In this document: one piece after another, positions 35,823 to 48,076 of the stretch | Position numbering within the stretch: position 1 is the first letter of the stretch | Layout: the number at the start of each line of letters is the position of its first letter | Assembly (NCBI RefSeq): GCF_036785885.1 | Contig: NC_092323.1 | Coordinates: forward strand, 15,942,501 to 16,006,500 | From: Coffea arabica | Taxonomy: Eukaryota; Streptophyta; Magnoliopsida; Gentianales; Rubiaceae | Length of the DNA stretch: 64,000 nt | Direction of reading: 5' to 3' | Program-made: the position numbers and the translations under genes | The notes under the pieces: generated by a model | Seen by the model: the letters and a program-made list of their open reading frames with translations, nothing else | The model's database searches: none | What the model was told of the DNA's origin: nothing

Positions 35823-36374
35823 ATGGCGAGTAAAGGACTCCCTCCCCTTGATCTGATTCTGCCACTGGCTCCACTGAGTACTCGGCAGCCTCCGCCCTCC
35901 TCCACCTACACATACGGTCCAGCTAGTCATGATCAAGATGCTGCCCCAATCAAGTACGCTCTCCTGCCCACTGCAGCAGGTGTTGCAAAGCCGGGTAGTA
36001 CCATATATTTTCCAGAATTATTTCGTCCTCTGGAAAGAGCCAATGTAAGAAATCGAGGGCTTGAGCCGCCACGGCTTGATTTGTTGCGTAGGGATGATAA
36101 TGGTGATGGATGTGATCTCTCTCTAGCTCCTCCATTGCAGGACAAGGGCAAGGGTAAGATACCGGCACAGGAACGTTACTTGGAGATGAAGAAACATAGA
36201 AAAAGAAGAGTCCGAGCCGGGCCTGATCAGGGTCAAGAAATCAAGAAAAGAAAGGTAACTGCAAAGGCCAAAGGGATCAAGAATGTCAAGAAAAGCAAAC
36301 CTCAGAACGGTGGAAGGACTGAGGCAATCTCAGTCAGTAGTTCTAGCCCTAGTAGCGCTGCTTTGTCTCTGTAG
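35823..36374 (+). CDS. Small basic protein with EAR-like motif, unknown family
   Basis: A single-exon 183-residue frame from the first ATG (35823), with a TATA-like CTATATTTATAG about 110 bp upstream. The N-terminus is Pro/Leu-rich and contains LDLIL (residues 9-13), which fits the LxLxL form of the EAR repression motif; DLSLAPP lies near residue 100. The C-terminal third is strongly basic (KKHRKRR, KKRK, KKSK clusters), consistent with nuclear import, and ends in a Ser-rich tail. I recognise no domain. Good codon structure, in contrast to flanking AT-rich DNA, supports a real gene. A nuclear, repressor-like role is inference only. Confidence 0.6.
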   Translation: MASKGLPPLDLILPLAPLSTRQPPPSSTYTYGPASHDQDAAPIKYALLPTAAGVAKPGSTIYFPELFRPLERANVRNRGLEPPRLDLLRRDDNGDGCDLSLAPPLQDKGKGKIPAQERYLEMKKHRKRRVRAGPDQGQEIKKRKVTAKAKGIKNVKKSKPQNGGRTEAISVSSSSPSSAALSL

Positions 36375-39110
36375 TCAACATGGCAATTTTTGATGTTTAT
36401 CGGTGTAGTATTTAGTTTTTTTTCTAGTGCTTGAATTCATATAGTTTTTTAGTTTTGCAGTCTTATGGATTTTTACATTGAAAGTCGAAAGCAAGATAAT
36501 CTCATCAAATTCTATTGTTCTTCTCTTAAATATTCATTGTCCATCGATTTTCTTTTTCTGTAATTTCTTTTGCTTTTAATTTTCTTCTATGCCTGACTGT
36601 TGGTTCTCAAATTTTATCATATCTACTCAACCAAGAAACTACTTTTTCGTTGTTTCTGATTTGATTAGTTCTCTGCATTCCTGCTGAGGATTCATGTCTG
36701 AATAGATAACATATATGGCCTTCAATAGCCTGATGGTTGATACCCAACATTGGAGAACAATATATTTTTGGGTCCTAGAAAGAGTTGTTAGGCATACGAA
36801 TTTTTTTCTTGCTAAATTACCAAAAAAATAATAATAAAGGAATTGTTTCTTGATTTAAAAAAGAAGTGTTTCTTTTTTTCCTCGAGTTGTTTTTTTGGCA
36901 TGTTTGGTGTTTGTTTAACCTTTAGAACATTAGTTCAACTAAACGTTAGGAATCTATATGATATTTTGATTTTTATGTTGCTTGCAGTCAATACACGGGA
37001 TATGAATCTGCTGATTTACATTGCAGTCCCTCAATTCAAGATCTGTTCAAAGTCAAGAAGAAAAGAATAACAATACAACTAATGCTAAATAATGATTAGA
37101 TGAAAATCTCAGTTTAATAGATAAAAGCAGTCCTATTTCGACACATAATATGTGAGGATTTTTAGAGTTCTCTCCGCCCACCTTTCATAAATAAGTTACT
37201 GACAGTTGGAGATAGGAAGGGCGTAAAGAGGGATGGAACGATAAAAAACAAAAAAAAAATACCATCAATTCAATTACAATGTTATGCTAATGTTTCACAT
37301 AAATTTTTCTACAACCTTGTACTCATAATGGATCAAATGTTGTGTGCATACCTATTTTACTTTGAGTGCATAGATCCCTCCTCTAAAGAATCACAAGTTT
37401 TGTTGATGCTAGAAATTGGCTCGATGTCGTTTTACTTTTTTCTTGTTTGAGTTCAACCTGTGACAGGCAAGTCTTTTTCCTTAGGGAAAGTTTCAAAAGT
37501 TAAGTTATTAAACTATTAAAAAAAAGTTATTAAACTTTTTAGAGAGATAAAATTATGAGAATTAGCTTTCCAACCCTAAAAAAAATTTAGTATGTATAGA
37601 AAAGTTGACTTCATCCTCCTATCATGACCTCAGATAGACCTTGGACCTTAATGGATTTTTGTACACCTGGAGCCTCTCTCCCTTCTGAGCTGAAGTCTAA
37701 CTTTACACTAGGGCTTGAATGTTTGGGTCTAGGCCCGATACTTGGGCCTAGTATTTGTCAATTCTACTGCTACATATGCAAAAGAAGGCTGTGTTTTCTT
37801 CTTCCTTCCTTGTATGTTCCTGGTTGGTGTAGGAACCTTAAAATCCAATTTAGTTGGGAAGTGAAAGTGAGGAGGCTTTTTACCTCGATTTTCAGGCTTT
37901 CTCCTTTTTCCTCATCCGGTTTGTAACTCAAAAACAAGAATAATAAAATAATATAAGTTGATGAAACTTTAATCTAGTGATTAAAATTAAGATTGAAACC
38001 TCATAACGTAAAAATTTTAAATTCTAATTCCTCTGTCTGCTGCTTTTTGCTTATTAAATCTCATTCCACCCGCCCAGTTAGGAAAAAAAAAAATATAATT
38101 ATCTAGTCAAGTCAACGGAACTGATGGTTTATGAGAATTTCATATAGCTCGCCTTTATATTTTCAAAATTGCACTTATCTCTTTTATCTTGATGCTTGTT
38201 AAATATTTTCTTACATCCCCATGGTAGAGAAATATCAGACAACATAAACCCATGAGTGCGACTTTTTTCTTTTCTCTTCTTGCATTACTTTTATTGTTCT
38301 TATTTCCCGGTTACCATTTACAAATTTGTCGTCCCGATTTTTTGCTTCATTTTTATGTTGCTATAATGAATAAGATAACGGTTACTTGTTGCATATGAAA
38401 TCCATTTGCATGTCTCTTCTTCCTCTTTTTTTTTGTCAATCATTACTTTATCTATAGTATCCTGCATTATTCTAATCTAAGGGAAGACCCAACTGGGTCT
38501 AAGAGATCGGTAGAGACTGAACTACCACCGAACCAGACAGATGTACTATGCACCTATCTGAATTTTTTAAGAAACCACTTAATATGACAATCTGAACCCT
38601 TGCCTCCCACTCCACCAAACTTTTAATAGTTTAGTGGTGGCCAATAGTCCAAGGCTAGTAGTTATTTGCATGTCCCTTCGGTACAACAAAGTTTGTACAT
38701 CCTTCGGTATCATATATGCAAGAAATGGAAATTTTATAAATCCGAGAGGGACATGCTAAGAAATTAGGTGTCAAGTTTCACAAGAGGGCAATGCACGCCA
38801 TTAAAAAATCTACTCCAAATTTATTTGCCAGATACGGTCAATTTGGTCAACTAGCAACAATTTAAGAAACCATTAATAACAAATATTGACAGTTTAACAA
38901 GTAGTTAACACTGATTACTTAAGCTGATAGTGATAACCACACAACTTATTGGACCGGGGCAAGACCAATAAAAGAGGTTAGAATGGAAGAATCTAAAACT
39001 GAAATTTAGAGTTGTGCTTTAGCGTCGTATACTAGTAGTATTTACCCTCATTAGGCACCTAAAAACTTTTTAAACTACATTATGCTAATTGTACATCAAA
39101 TGTTAAAAAA
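36375..39110. other. Intergenic region
   Basis: Contains the 3' UTR of the preceding gene. The frame at 37624-37926 (100 codons) has no recognisable motif. 37973-38092 faintly resembles a worn SINE (A-box-like TCTAGTGATTAA, oligo-A end) but its B box is lost. Nothing else is supported. Confidence 0.45.
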
Positions 39111-39121
39111 AAAGAAGAAAT

Positions 39122-39616
39122 ATTGTATGGCTGAGTTGACTATAAGTCAACGGCTTAGCAGCCTAGCAATCTACTAAATAAATACCGACCTTTTCCCATG
39201 CTGGTAGAAGTTACCAGGAAAATGGCAGCTGAATAGATTGACCGGTTTGGTCACGGAGCATGGTCCAATTGTATGGCTGAGTTGACTATAAGTCAGCGGC
39301 TTATCAGCCTAGCAATCTACTAAATAAATACCGACCTTTTCCCATGCTGGTAGAAGTTACCAGGAAAATGGCAGCTGAATAGATTGACCGGTTCGGTCAC
39401 GGAGCATGGTCCAATTGTATGCCTGAGTTGACTATAAGTCAACGCCTTATCAGCCTGGCTACTAAATAAATACCGACCTTTTCCCATGCTGGCAGAAGCT
39501 ACCAGGAAGTGGCAGCTGAATAGATTGACAGGCTTGGTCACGGAGCATGGTCCAATTGTATGGCTGAGTTGACTGTAAGTCAACGGCTTATCAGCCTAGC
39601 ACGGTCCAATTGTAAA
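39122..39616. repeat. 146-bp tandem repeat (about 3.3 copies)
   Basis: Units start at 39122, 39268, 39414 and 39555 with ATTGTATGGCTGAGTTGAC. The first two spacings are exactly 146 bp; the third is 141 because of small deletions. Each full unit includes AAATAAATACCGACC, TTACCAGGAAAATGGCAGC and GACCGGTTTGGTCACGGAGC. The last copy is cut after about 45 bp. Copies differ by a few bases. Not coding. Confidence 0.95.
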
Positions 39617-40399
39617 TTTTGGTTTCGAGGAGTGGAGTCTATGTAGGACTTTTTTAAAAAAAAAAAATTTCTGATATAGAGGAGAGGTAGAATTTAAAAA
39701 ACGGGAAGATGACGGGACTAGACGTGAGATTTAAGGAGCGAAGACAGGAACAGAGAAGGAATAGAAAGAGATGTGAGATTTAAGAGGCGCGAACGGAATA
39801 GAAGGATTAGAACTAAGAATTTCTAATTCGCAGAATCTCAACTTCAACCGTTAGACAAGGCCCGTTTTAGATATTAGCCTAAGACCTCTTCGACCACAGG
39901 TGTCACGCCCCAAATTTGGGTCCCTGAACTGGATTAGCAATGTGGCACGCCGTATCTACGAGACTTCACTCCCATAAATACAAGGCATCATAGTCATAAC
40001 TTACAAAATTTCACTAAAATTTAAAACTTACAAATAATAATAAAATATATACACTTCACTAAATTGCATCTACACAATGCTTTACTCCAGCTTCCTAGAA
40101 TTTAAACATTTACTTATTTACCTCTTTTACTTATCTTCTAAACGTACACGAATTGGCTTTCTTGATCTGCAAGAAAAATAAAGAGATGTGGGTTGAGCGA
40201 CATACGCCCAGTAGATAGTACTTACTCCCATGTCGGATCATGTAGCTATACACATATTATATACATTTGCAAATTTGATCACACCATATCACATATATAC
40301 ATCAGTTAAAAACCTTTGTCATCACATTTCAAATATTATATAAATATATTTCCTTGAAGGCGAGAGTTGCATGCACATAAGTGGCCTCCATCCGATGTG

Positions 40400-40537
40400 G
40401 CACTTAGTCCTACAGGTTCTAGAAGTGGCTCCAACCGAATGTGGCATGAAAACACATATAACATGACATGATCATATTTATTGAATATACTTGCAAATCA
40501 TAAAACATATCAATCTAGAACCTGCAGGACTAAGTGC
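40400..40537. repeat. 24-bp inverted repeat with 90-bp loop
   Basis: GCACTTAGTCCTACAGGTTC and four following bases (40400-40423) are the reverse complement of 40514-40537 with a single mismatch. The arms are GC-richer than their surroundings. No protein frame crosses it. Confidence 0.85.
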
Positions 40538-41543
40538 ATGTAATTGTTTATCAGCTATGACATGATTTTACATGTACTTGTTTATGAGCTATGTTATTTA
40601 TTTATTTATCTACTTATTTATTTAATTAATCATTTAACTTATTTATATATTTATTTACGTTTGTAGAAATTGCCTGCATTAGATTGGGTTGAATTTGAAT
40701 TTGGAGTTTGATCTAGAGTTAAACCCACTAATGAAAAAGCTTTGTTTATTTTTATATTTGGATTAACAATATTTTTACTTGTGTTATTAAAAGAGTCCTT
40801 GGATTCATTTAGGTCAAAAGGAACCTTTATAATAAGGTTGACTTTATTAAAATAACACACTAGGTTTGATCAAAGTATACTTCTTATAATTGTGTCATTT
40901 TTAAAACAACTTATTTTCAGTTTAAGCAAAAATGTTATTTAATCTGCAACTGCTCCAACTCCAAAACTTTTGAGCCACAAAGGAATTTTTTTTCCCAAAC
41001 TCTAGATTAAGTTTCCATGTCTCGATTCTATGTACTCCGGCCACGGAACATTATGGAATTATCAAGCTATGTCTCTAAATTCATACAAGAAAAGCTAGCG
41101 GTACTCCTCTGTATCTATTTCTTGTCTTCTTGGATTCTTAGTTCAAGCAAGTCCAAGTTTAATAGTAGTAGTATCAAATTTAGAAGTTAGCGATGCTAGT
41201 AGTAATATTTAATAATGAGAGCCTAGTGACGTGCCAGTTCCGAAATTTCAACAACTAAATCTATCAAAATTGACCAAACTTTTACTCTAATTCCATAAAT
41301 GTTTTTTTTTTTTGGCTCCTAAGCATGAAAATCTTTGCATGGTAAACAGAAAACAAGGAAATTTAGAAGAAAGTTCATAGTCTTACATGTCCGTTGTCCA
41401 AAATGGCAACAAACTCTCTCTCTTTCTGTTCTTTGACGTGAATGGTGGATAGTGACAAGAGTTCTAGAATTATAAATGTTATCAGACTTTGTTTGTAAAG
41501 AAATTTTTTATCAAAAAAAATCTCTGCATTTTTCGTGAGCACA

Positions 41544-41717
41544 TTGGGTTTGTTTGGATTGGCTTGATTTCAAATAAAAAAATTTACTTCACAAATTTCA
41601 ACCACCTTTTTATCTTTCCAATCATCTTTTTATCTCACATACATTACATCACAAAAAGTGCTATAGTAATTATCTCAAATAAATCATGCAAATAAACTCT
41701 TATCCAAACAAACTCAT
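41544..41717. mobile_element. Small MITE with GTTTGTTTGGAT ends
   Basis: Left end TTGGGTTTGTTTGGAT and right end ATCCAAACAAACTCA are inverted repeats of about 15 bp with one mismatch, bounding about 170 bp of AT-rich non-coding DNA. Such ends are common among plant MITEs. I could not see a clear target duplication. Confidence 0.5.
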
Positions 41718-42405
41718 TTTTCAATTATTTTTTTTATCTCATATATATCAAGTCCCTCAACATATAACATAACTGCTACAATTTCCATTAGTCTCCATGA
41801 CTTGTAGCATAACTGCTCCAATTTCCCGCTGCTGAATTTAACTTCCTATTTCCTTCTTTTTCTCCTATCATGTCTAGATGACAATCAGCATATTTGGTGT
41901 TTGCCAAACGGAAAAATAAAAAAATAAAAAATAAAAAGTAGAAATTCGATAGGTTGGTTAGTTAAGTTGTACAGATCGTGAGTTAAATATCAACTCCCAC
42001 AATCCCTTGGTAGAACATTTACGATAAAATCCCTGAGGAGATAAATGAAGTAGTCACACTACTAGTAAAATAATTAATAATATTAGTCAATTAAATATTT
42101 TTAAGCAGAGGGAAATATTGAAAATGTCTGGGGTTTCACAACCGACTATTATCTTGGTGTATACGTACAATATTTTGTTGTACATGTACAAGTTTGGAAT
42201 GAATTTTGTTGGTCTAAATCAAATATTGCAAGAAGTACAATAATTTGTGTAACTTTATGGAAAATATTATAAGATGTTCCAAAATTCCAAATTAGATCAT
42301 CTAGTCAACACTAAGACTCGAGGCGGCCTGAGGGAGGGAGTCAACCCTCTTCTAGCGTCAAATAAATATATGTTGTTCTACCTACAGAGATATCTATTCA
42401 TCCCT

Positions 42406-44700
42406 ATGGCCAAACTGGTACTCAAATTCTTGACAATTGTAATATTATTTCAGGCTGGAAATGGCGACATGCTTCGGCCGGTCAATAATATCACCTTAGG
42501 GTCAAGGCTCTACCCTCAAAACAATCCTTATTGGGTTTCCCCTTCGGGCATATTTGCATTTGGTTTCTACGAGAAAGGTGATGGATTTGCAGTTGGCATA
42601 TGGCTGCAGACTGAACGCATTGTTACATGGACTGCAAATAGAGATGATCCACCTATCTCTTCAAACGCCTATCTGGAGTTGACTGGCGAAGGCAAGCTTC
42701 TTGTTTGGACAAAAGACAGTGCCTATGGATTCATCCCAATTGTTTACTACTTGCGAGCACCTGCAACTTCAGCTTCATTGCTTGATTCTGGGAACTTTGT
42801 TCTCTCTGATGGTGATAATGTCATATGGAATAGCTTTGACTACCCAACAGACACCCTATTAGCGGGTCAAAACCTTCAGTTGGGCGAGAGCCTAATCTCT
42901 AGTGTATCAGTGAGAGATAGATCAAGTGGAAGGTTTAAACTTGTTCTCCAGCACGATGGTAAACTGGCGGCGTATCCAGTGAACGGTACAGGAGCGCCTG
43001 ATGAGGCTTACTGGTCATACGACGCTGGACTTGAATTTGATGGTTTGTCTCTAGTTGACAGCATAGCGCAGGGCTTGAATGTTTCTGAAAGTAGCAAAAC
43101 AATGATTTACCGAGCAACCCTTGATGCTGATGGCAATTTCAGGCTGTATGCGCACAGATTAAGTAACTCAAGCATGATGATCCTATGGTCGGCATTGACG
43201 CAATTTGATCCCTGTAAAGTAAAAGGATTTTGTGGCCTTAACAGCTATTGCTCATCTAATGTCGGCAAAGGCAACGCTACCTGTAGCTGCTTTCCTGGCT
43301 TTATCTACCGTGATCCGGATCCTGATAAGAAATTCCTGGGATGCTACAGAAACTTCAGTTATGAAAGAATATGTGGAATTAGGAAAGATGATTCATTGTC
43401 CAACAAATATTACTTAATCCCGATAAAAAACATGGAAATCGGGGGCGATCCATATGTTAGTATTCCAATGGTTCAGGGGGACTGTTGCAAGTCTTGCATA
43501 AGTGATTGCAATTGCTGGGCTGTTCTACACGCAAGTGGTAATTGCAGCAAGTACAAGCCTCCTCTCCTGTATGCAACCCAAGATCAGAACCATTCAGGGG
43601 TAGCTTTCATCAAGCAGAGTCACAACAGTTTCCAATCTGCAGAGCCAAAAGGTAAACACAGGAGGAGAATGGTTCAAATTCTTGCACCTCCATTTGGCTT
43701 CCTATCATTTATATTTACTCTGCTTGCAGTCTTGAGCTACTCAATGTACAGAAGGAGAGCTGTTAAATACCAGAAGCTCTTAAAAATGGAAAACTTCGGC
43801 CTAAATAAGGAGTTTACTCTTCGGTCATTCTCCTATAATGAGCTCGAGAAAGCTACAAATGGATTCAAAGAGGAGATAGGGTGCACTTCCTATGGGAAGA
43901 TTTATGGAGGAATCATATCTCAAGGCGATAGAATTGTTGCTGTAAAGAGACTAGAAAAAGTTGACGACGAAGGAGAGAGGGAATTCATAGCTGAAATGGC
44001 TGCTATGGGGCGAATTCATCACAAGAATGTTGTTCAACTAGTGGGCTTCTGCTTGGAGGGTGCTAAAAAGCTCCTTGTATATGACTTTACGAAAACCAGA
44101 TCACTGGCAGAATGTCTCTCTGATGTCGAAAAAAGACCCTTTTGGAACCAAAGAATGAAACTTGCATTCGACATAGCTCAAGGGATTCTTTATTTGCACC
44201 AGGAATGTGATACACATATCATCCACTGCAATATTAGGCCGGAAAATATACTAGTGGGTGACAATTGGACAGCTAAAATAGCTAATTTCAGTTCTGCAAA
44301 GCTTCTAATTCCATATCAAAAGCAAACTCTGGCCTTGGAGAGACAGAGAAGAGGATACTCGGCGCCAGAATGGCAGAAGAAAGCCTCTGCATCAGAGAAG
44401 GTAGATGTTTATAGCTATGGAGTTGTGCTGTTGGAAATAATTTGTTGCAACACTACTGAGGAAATTAATGTTCAAAGCCCAGATAATGACTTTTCTACTA
44501 GGGTGTACAATTATTTTATGGGCAAACAATTGAGAAAGCTCATTGGAGATGAAGAGGTAGATATGGACTCACTGGAGAGAATGGTTAAGGTTGGATTGTG
44601 TTGCATTCATCATGATCCTGATCTGAGGCCATCCATGAAAAATGTGATTCTGATGTTAGAAGGTGCCATTGATACACCAGCTCCCCTTTGTCCAATCTAG
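42406..44700 (+). CDS. G-type lectin receptor-like kinase, predicted pseudokinase
   Basis: 764 residues from the ATG at 42406, chosen because a signal peptide (MAKLVLKFLTIVILFQ) starts there; an in-frame ATG at 42274 would add 44 unlikely residues. Ectodomain: B-type mannose-binding lectin domain (FAFGFY, VTWTANRDDPP, LLDSGNFVL, WNSFDYPTDTLL), S-locus-type and Cys-rich CKVKGFCGLNSYC region, PAN-like Cys cluster. One transmembrane segment lies near residues 421-448. The kinase-like domain (about 480-750) keeps VAVKRL but reads HCNIRPEN instead of HxDxKxxN (Asn at 44230-44232) and ANFSSAK instead of DFG (44284-44292), so both catalytic Asp residues are gone. The frame is otherwise intact over 2.3 kb, arguing for maintained function as a pseudokinase or very recent loss. 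Related to the adjacent gene in the RLK1/LECRK subfamily. Confidence 0.9.
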   Translation: MAKLVLKFLTIVILFQAGNGDMLRPVNNITLGSRLYPQNNPYWVSPSGIFAFGFYEKGDGFAVGIWLQTERIVTWTANRDDPPISSNAYLELTGEGKLLVWTKDSAYGFIPIVYYLRAPATSASLLDSGNFVLSDGDNVIWNSFDYPTDTLLAGQNLQLGESLISSVSVRDRSSGRFKLVLQHDGKLAAYPVNGTGAPDEAYWSYDAGLEFDGLSLVDSIAQGLNVSESSKTMIYRATLDADGNFRLYAHRLSNSSMMILWSALTQFDPCKVKGFCGLNSYCSSNVGKGNATCSCFPGFIYRDPDPDKKFLGCYRNFSYERICGIRKDDSLSNKYYLIPIKNMEIGGDPYVSIPMVQGDCCKSCISDCNCWAVLHASGNCSKYKPPLLYATQDQNHSGVAFIKQSHNSFQSAEPKGKHRRRMVQILAPPFGFLSFIFTLLAVLSYSMYRRRAVKYQKLLKMENFGLNKEFTLRSFSYNELEKATNGFKEEIGCTSYGKIYGGIISQGDRIVAVKRLEKVDDEGEREFIAEMAAMGRIHHKNVVQLVGFCLEGAKKLLVYDFTKTRSLAECLSDVEKRPFWNQRMKLAFDIAQGILYLHQECDTHIIHCNIRPENILVGDNWTAKIANFSSAKLLIPYQKQTLALERQRRGYSAPEWQKKASASEKVDVYSYGVVLLEIICCNTTEEINVQSPDNDFSTRVYNYFMGKQLRKLIGDEEVDMDSLERMVKVGLCCIHHDPDLRPSMKNVILMLEGAIDTPAPLCPI

Positions 44701-47700
44701 TGGTAGGTAGCTTGTATTGCAGACTAGACCAAGATTTTTTTTTCCTTTTTCCTTATGTTTTTTTCAATGTCTTTACGCCTTTTTTTTTTTGCCAACGTCT
44801 TTATGTAAAATTGCATATAATTTACCTTAGTAAAAGTTTCCTGTTATATGTGAATGTAAGCAAGTTGTAATAGTCCACAAAGTTTAAATTTATGAAGATT
44901 ACTTTCTTTCATTATTAATTTAGCTTGCGATAAGCTTCAAACAATTCCTTTTGGATTTGAGGGCACAAGGGGTTGGAATCCTCAGTTTTTAGTGCTGTTG
45001 GCTCCGAACTTCAGAAGTAGCAATTATATATTTCCACGACCAAACTTATTGAATGAATTATGGACGTAGGTTTCAAGTGGTTGCTGGTTGGGAGTTGGGA
45101 CTATGACAGCAATAAATAGTAAAAGGGCGTACAAATATGAAGTGCTTTTAGGGGTATAGAAAAAAATTTCTTTGTCGTTGTTTTTTTTTTCGTCTTATCT
45201 CCCTATGAAAATCTCATGTTTTGATATTTAAGTTTTAAAGTATTTATCTCTTAAAGATTTCTCCGGTTCAGTGTACATTCGATAGGTTTGAATGCATGAT
45301 AAATAATCTAAATTTAAATTTAAAATCTAAAATTGTGCATATGCCTTGTACATCCAATCAGAATAGTTTATACACTAGTAATAAACTTCTTCTTCTTCTT
45401 CTTCTTCTTTTTTTCTTTTTTTTTTATGTTGTGCCGTAGGACAAGTATCTCAAGCTGAAGGGATGGCTTACCCTAAAATTCAAACATTATTATCTATCCC
45501 TGATTTGTGTAAACTTTTGCACGTAAAATTTAAACTTTTTCGGACAACTAAACACTTAATAATCTTATTGAATCGTTTAAATAACTCGATAAAGTGGTCA
45601 TTGCATTCCAAACTTACTTAGGCCCCGTTTGAGGTTGCGGTGCTTATGGTAAAAAAGTACTTTTAGGTGCTAAAAATATTTTTACAGTATTTGGTGAATA
45701 TCATCCCATAAAATTAGGAGTAGAGTTTTTAGTGTTAAAATACTTTTAGCAAATGCTAAAATTTGGTGCTTTTAGAGTAGTTTTTGTAATTAAAAAATAA
45801 AATATCAAATTTAATTTTGTTATCCTATTTTATGAACCAAATAGAGAGATAAACACTTTTAAAAATTTTCAAATTACACATTATTCAATACAATAAGTAT
45901 TTATTGAATTTTGCCTCCAAACAATATATTTAAAAACACTCAAACAGTCAATAAGTACTTTTTATTAAAAGTTTTATTGAACCTATTGAAATGAACCAAA
46001 AAAGTCATTAGATGGTCAACTTTATTTACGCAAAATATATATTTCTATATTTTAACAGGATAATGTTGAGTGAAAGAATATGTGCTTCTGCACACAATAT
46101 CGTCTAGAATCAGACTCTTTGTTTAACTCAGCTCGAGTTGTCTAACAATGGACGGAACTACTTGTCTAGACGATACGACAGTAGTATCTTTTAGTCCACA
46201 CGCAATAAGATTTCCTAAGTATTCAAAAAGAGAAAATATATACAGTGAATTGTTTTAAGTTGAAATTTTTGGTGATTCCTATACATATATAAAAAGCACT
46301 TTGAATAACACTGTTTACAAGTTTTCATCCGACTACTATATGAGTATTTCAGTAATTCCACATGTTGTTCTTAAATTAGTTGTAAATATTGTACAAGTAT
46401 GCTATACTTTTATTAAAAAGAATTTTGGATGGCACTGTTTACAAGTGTTCATCCGCCTCCCGCATGGGTATTTTAGTAATTCCACATGTTGTTCTTAAAT
46501 TGGTTATAAAAATTAGGGTTATTATCACTTTACCCCCTTAAACTATATCACTACTATCAATTTACCTCCTAATATTACCTTTTAGTCATTTCACCTCTAT
46601 AAGTAATTCAACTCAATACGTTAAAAAATTTTGGACAAAAATACTCTTATATTCTATAGCATTATCACATTATTATTATCATTTTATCCCTTGAAATTAT
46701 AGTGATACAATCGTTTTAATTTCTAACATTATTTTCTAGGCATTTTATCTCATCGTTAATCTAACTAGTATGGTCAAAATTTTTAAATATATTTACCCTT
46801 TTTATATATAATTAAAAATAAAAAAGTTGAAATGATTATTCTTCCTTGTTTTTTCACTTTAAGAGATCCAAAAATATTAAAATAAAAGGGTTTTCTCAAA
46901 ATTTTCAAATTATTGAATATTTAAATTTGTAACTTTAGCCTTTATATTCACCAATCATTAATAATCTTTAAGAATTTAAGCATAGACAACTAAGGCAATG
47001 CATACGGAGTTTGTAGTTGAATGGAGTTATTGTAGCCTTTTTTGTTTTATTTTTTAAATTGAAAATGGTTAATCCTGTTTTCATTATCAATTCCATATTC
47101 AATTTGAAAGTGAAATGAATTTGGTTATCTCCAATTTAGAATTAAAATAGATTTAAATATTTACAAATCAAATAACCAAATTGATCGAATTTGTATCGTT
47201 GCTCACCCTACGTTTTGGTCCGATGGCGGTTTAGTCGCATCCTATTCCAATGATTCAGTTGAATCTGTCCTCTACTTCGTAGGTTAGTAGTAGTTGTAAA
47301 TAAGCAACAATTGACTAAAAAAAAAGGACAACAGCGTCCGGAAAATGGAGATGGAAGAGAGAAAAATGAAGAGCACAATATGACGGGATACTGGATGTGA
47401 AATTCTCTTTTTTGGGCACAATTCTCTCAGATAAATAAAAAAAAAACAAATACTGTCCAACTAATATGAAAGTTGTTTTACTTTTTCATGTCTAGTACTA
47501 GTCATATAGAAATCAAAAACCAATTGTATTCGTATTCTTAGTTGAAACTTTAAAAACACACAATTTGTCATTTTTTGGAGTGTTAATGTAAACCCTAAAA
47601 TTGTGTTTTTTCAAAATTGTTTTTAAAGTGTTACTGTAGACTCCAAAAAGAAAAAAAAAAATTCAAAAAAAGTGTTGTGTCAAACGGACTCCATTTCGTC

Positions 47701-48076
47701 AGAGACAACATGTTTGACTAGTTTAATTGCAAAACGACATTTCGTTTTCTCGTAGATAAGGAAACAACTTGACAATTCCGCTACTGATAATATCCTTAAA
47801 TTCATTGATCACTCGTTATTTGCCTAGATGGTGATGTTATCTTGTTGATATGTGAGAGGCGCAAGAACGATTGCTGAAGTTTCTTCTCTGCATAATTTAG
47901 AGTCCAAAATTGGGATCTAAAAAAAATGTATGGTATCGACAATAAATTATACATAGTTTGCGACGTGATGTGTGAAACTTGCAAAATAGGAATCCTTATC
48001 TATATATTTTGTATAAAGTGATTAGCAATGATAAATATATATTGTACAATCTTTAGGAAGCTATGTACGCGTCTCC
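44701..48076. other. Space between the two receptor kinase genes
   Basis: No protein gene. It holds a (CTT)n run (about 45387-45412), a MITE-like left end AGGCCCCGTTTGAGG (45621) with no certain right end, a two-copy direct repeat (about 46309-46381 and 46433-46505, CCACATGTTGTTCTTAAATT in each), and 46513-46800, which resembles a worn copy of a TTTACCCCC-type foldback repeat. Confidence 0.5.
46309..46505. repeat. Two-copy direct repeat, ~124-bp spacing
   Basis: CACTGTTTACAAGTxTTCATCCG and AGTAATTCCACATGTTGTTC occur in both 46309-46381 and 46433-46505. The copies differ at several positions. Confidence 0.85.

Larger units (their letters stand above)
39900..42270. other. Intergenic DNA, repeat-derived in part
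   Basis: From TGTCACGCCCCAAATTTGGG (39900) to about 40560 the sequence has the look of a plant repeat (short GC-rich words in AT-rich DNA, GTGGCCTCCATCCGATGTGGC and a near-copy GTGGCTCCAACCGAATGTGGC), but I cannot name the family. It contains the inverted repeat listed next. 40560-42270 holds a MITE at 41.54 kb and otherwise AT-rich DNA. Confidence 0.4.

Noticed and set aside
39320-39583. 87-codon frame with an internal repeat
   Set aside because: It is the 146-bp satellite unit read in frame.
41941-42050. Worn SINE (TAGGTTGGTTAGTTAAG head)
   Set aside because: A-box-like words only; B box degraded, no tail or target duplication.
42274-42405. Upstream ATG of the first receptor kinase
   Set aside because: The extra 44 residues are polar and would bury the signal peptide; the ATG at 42406 fits the family.
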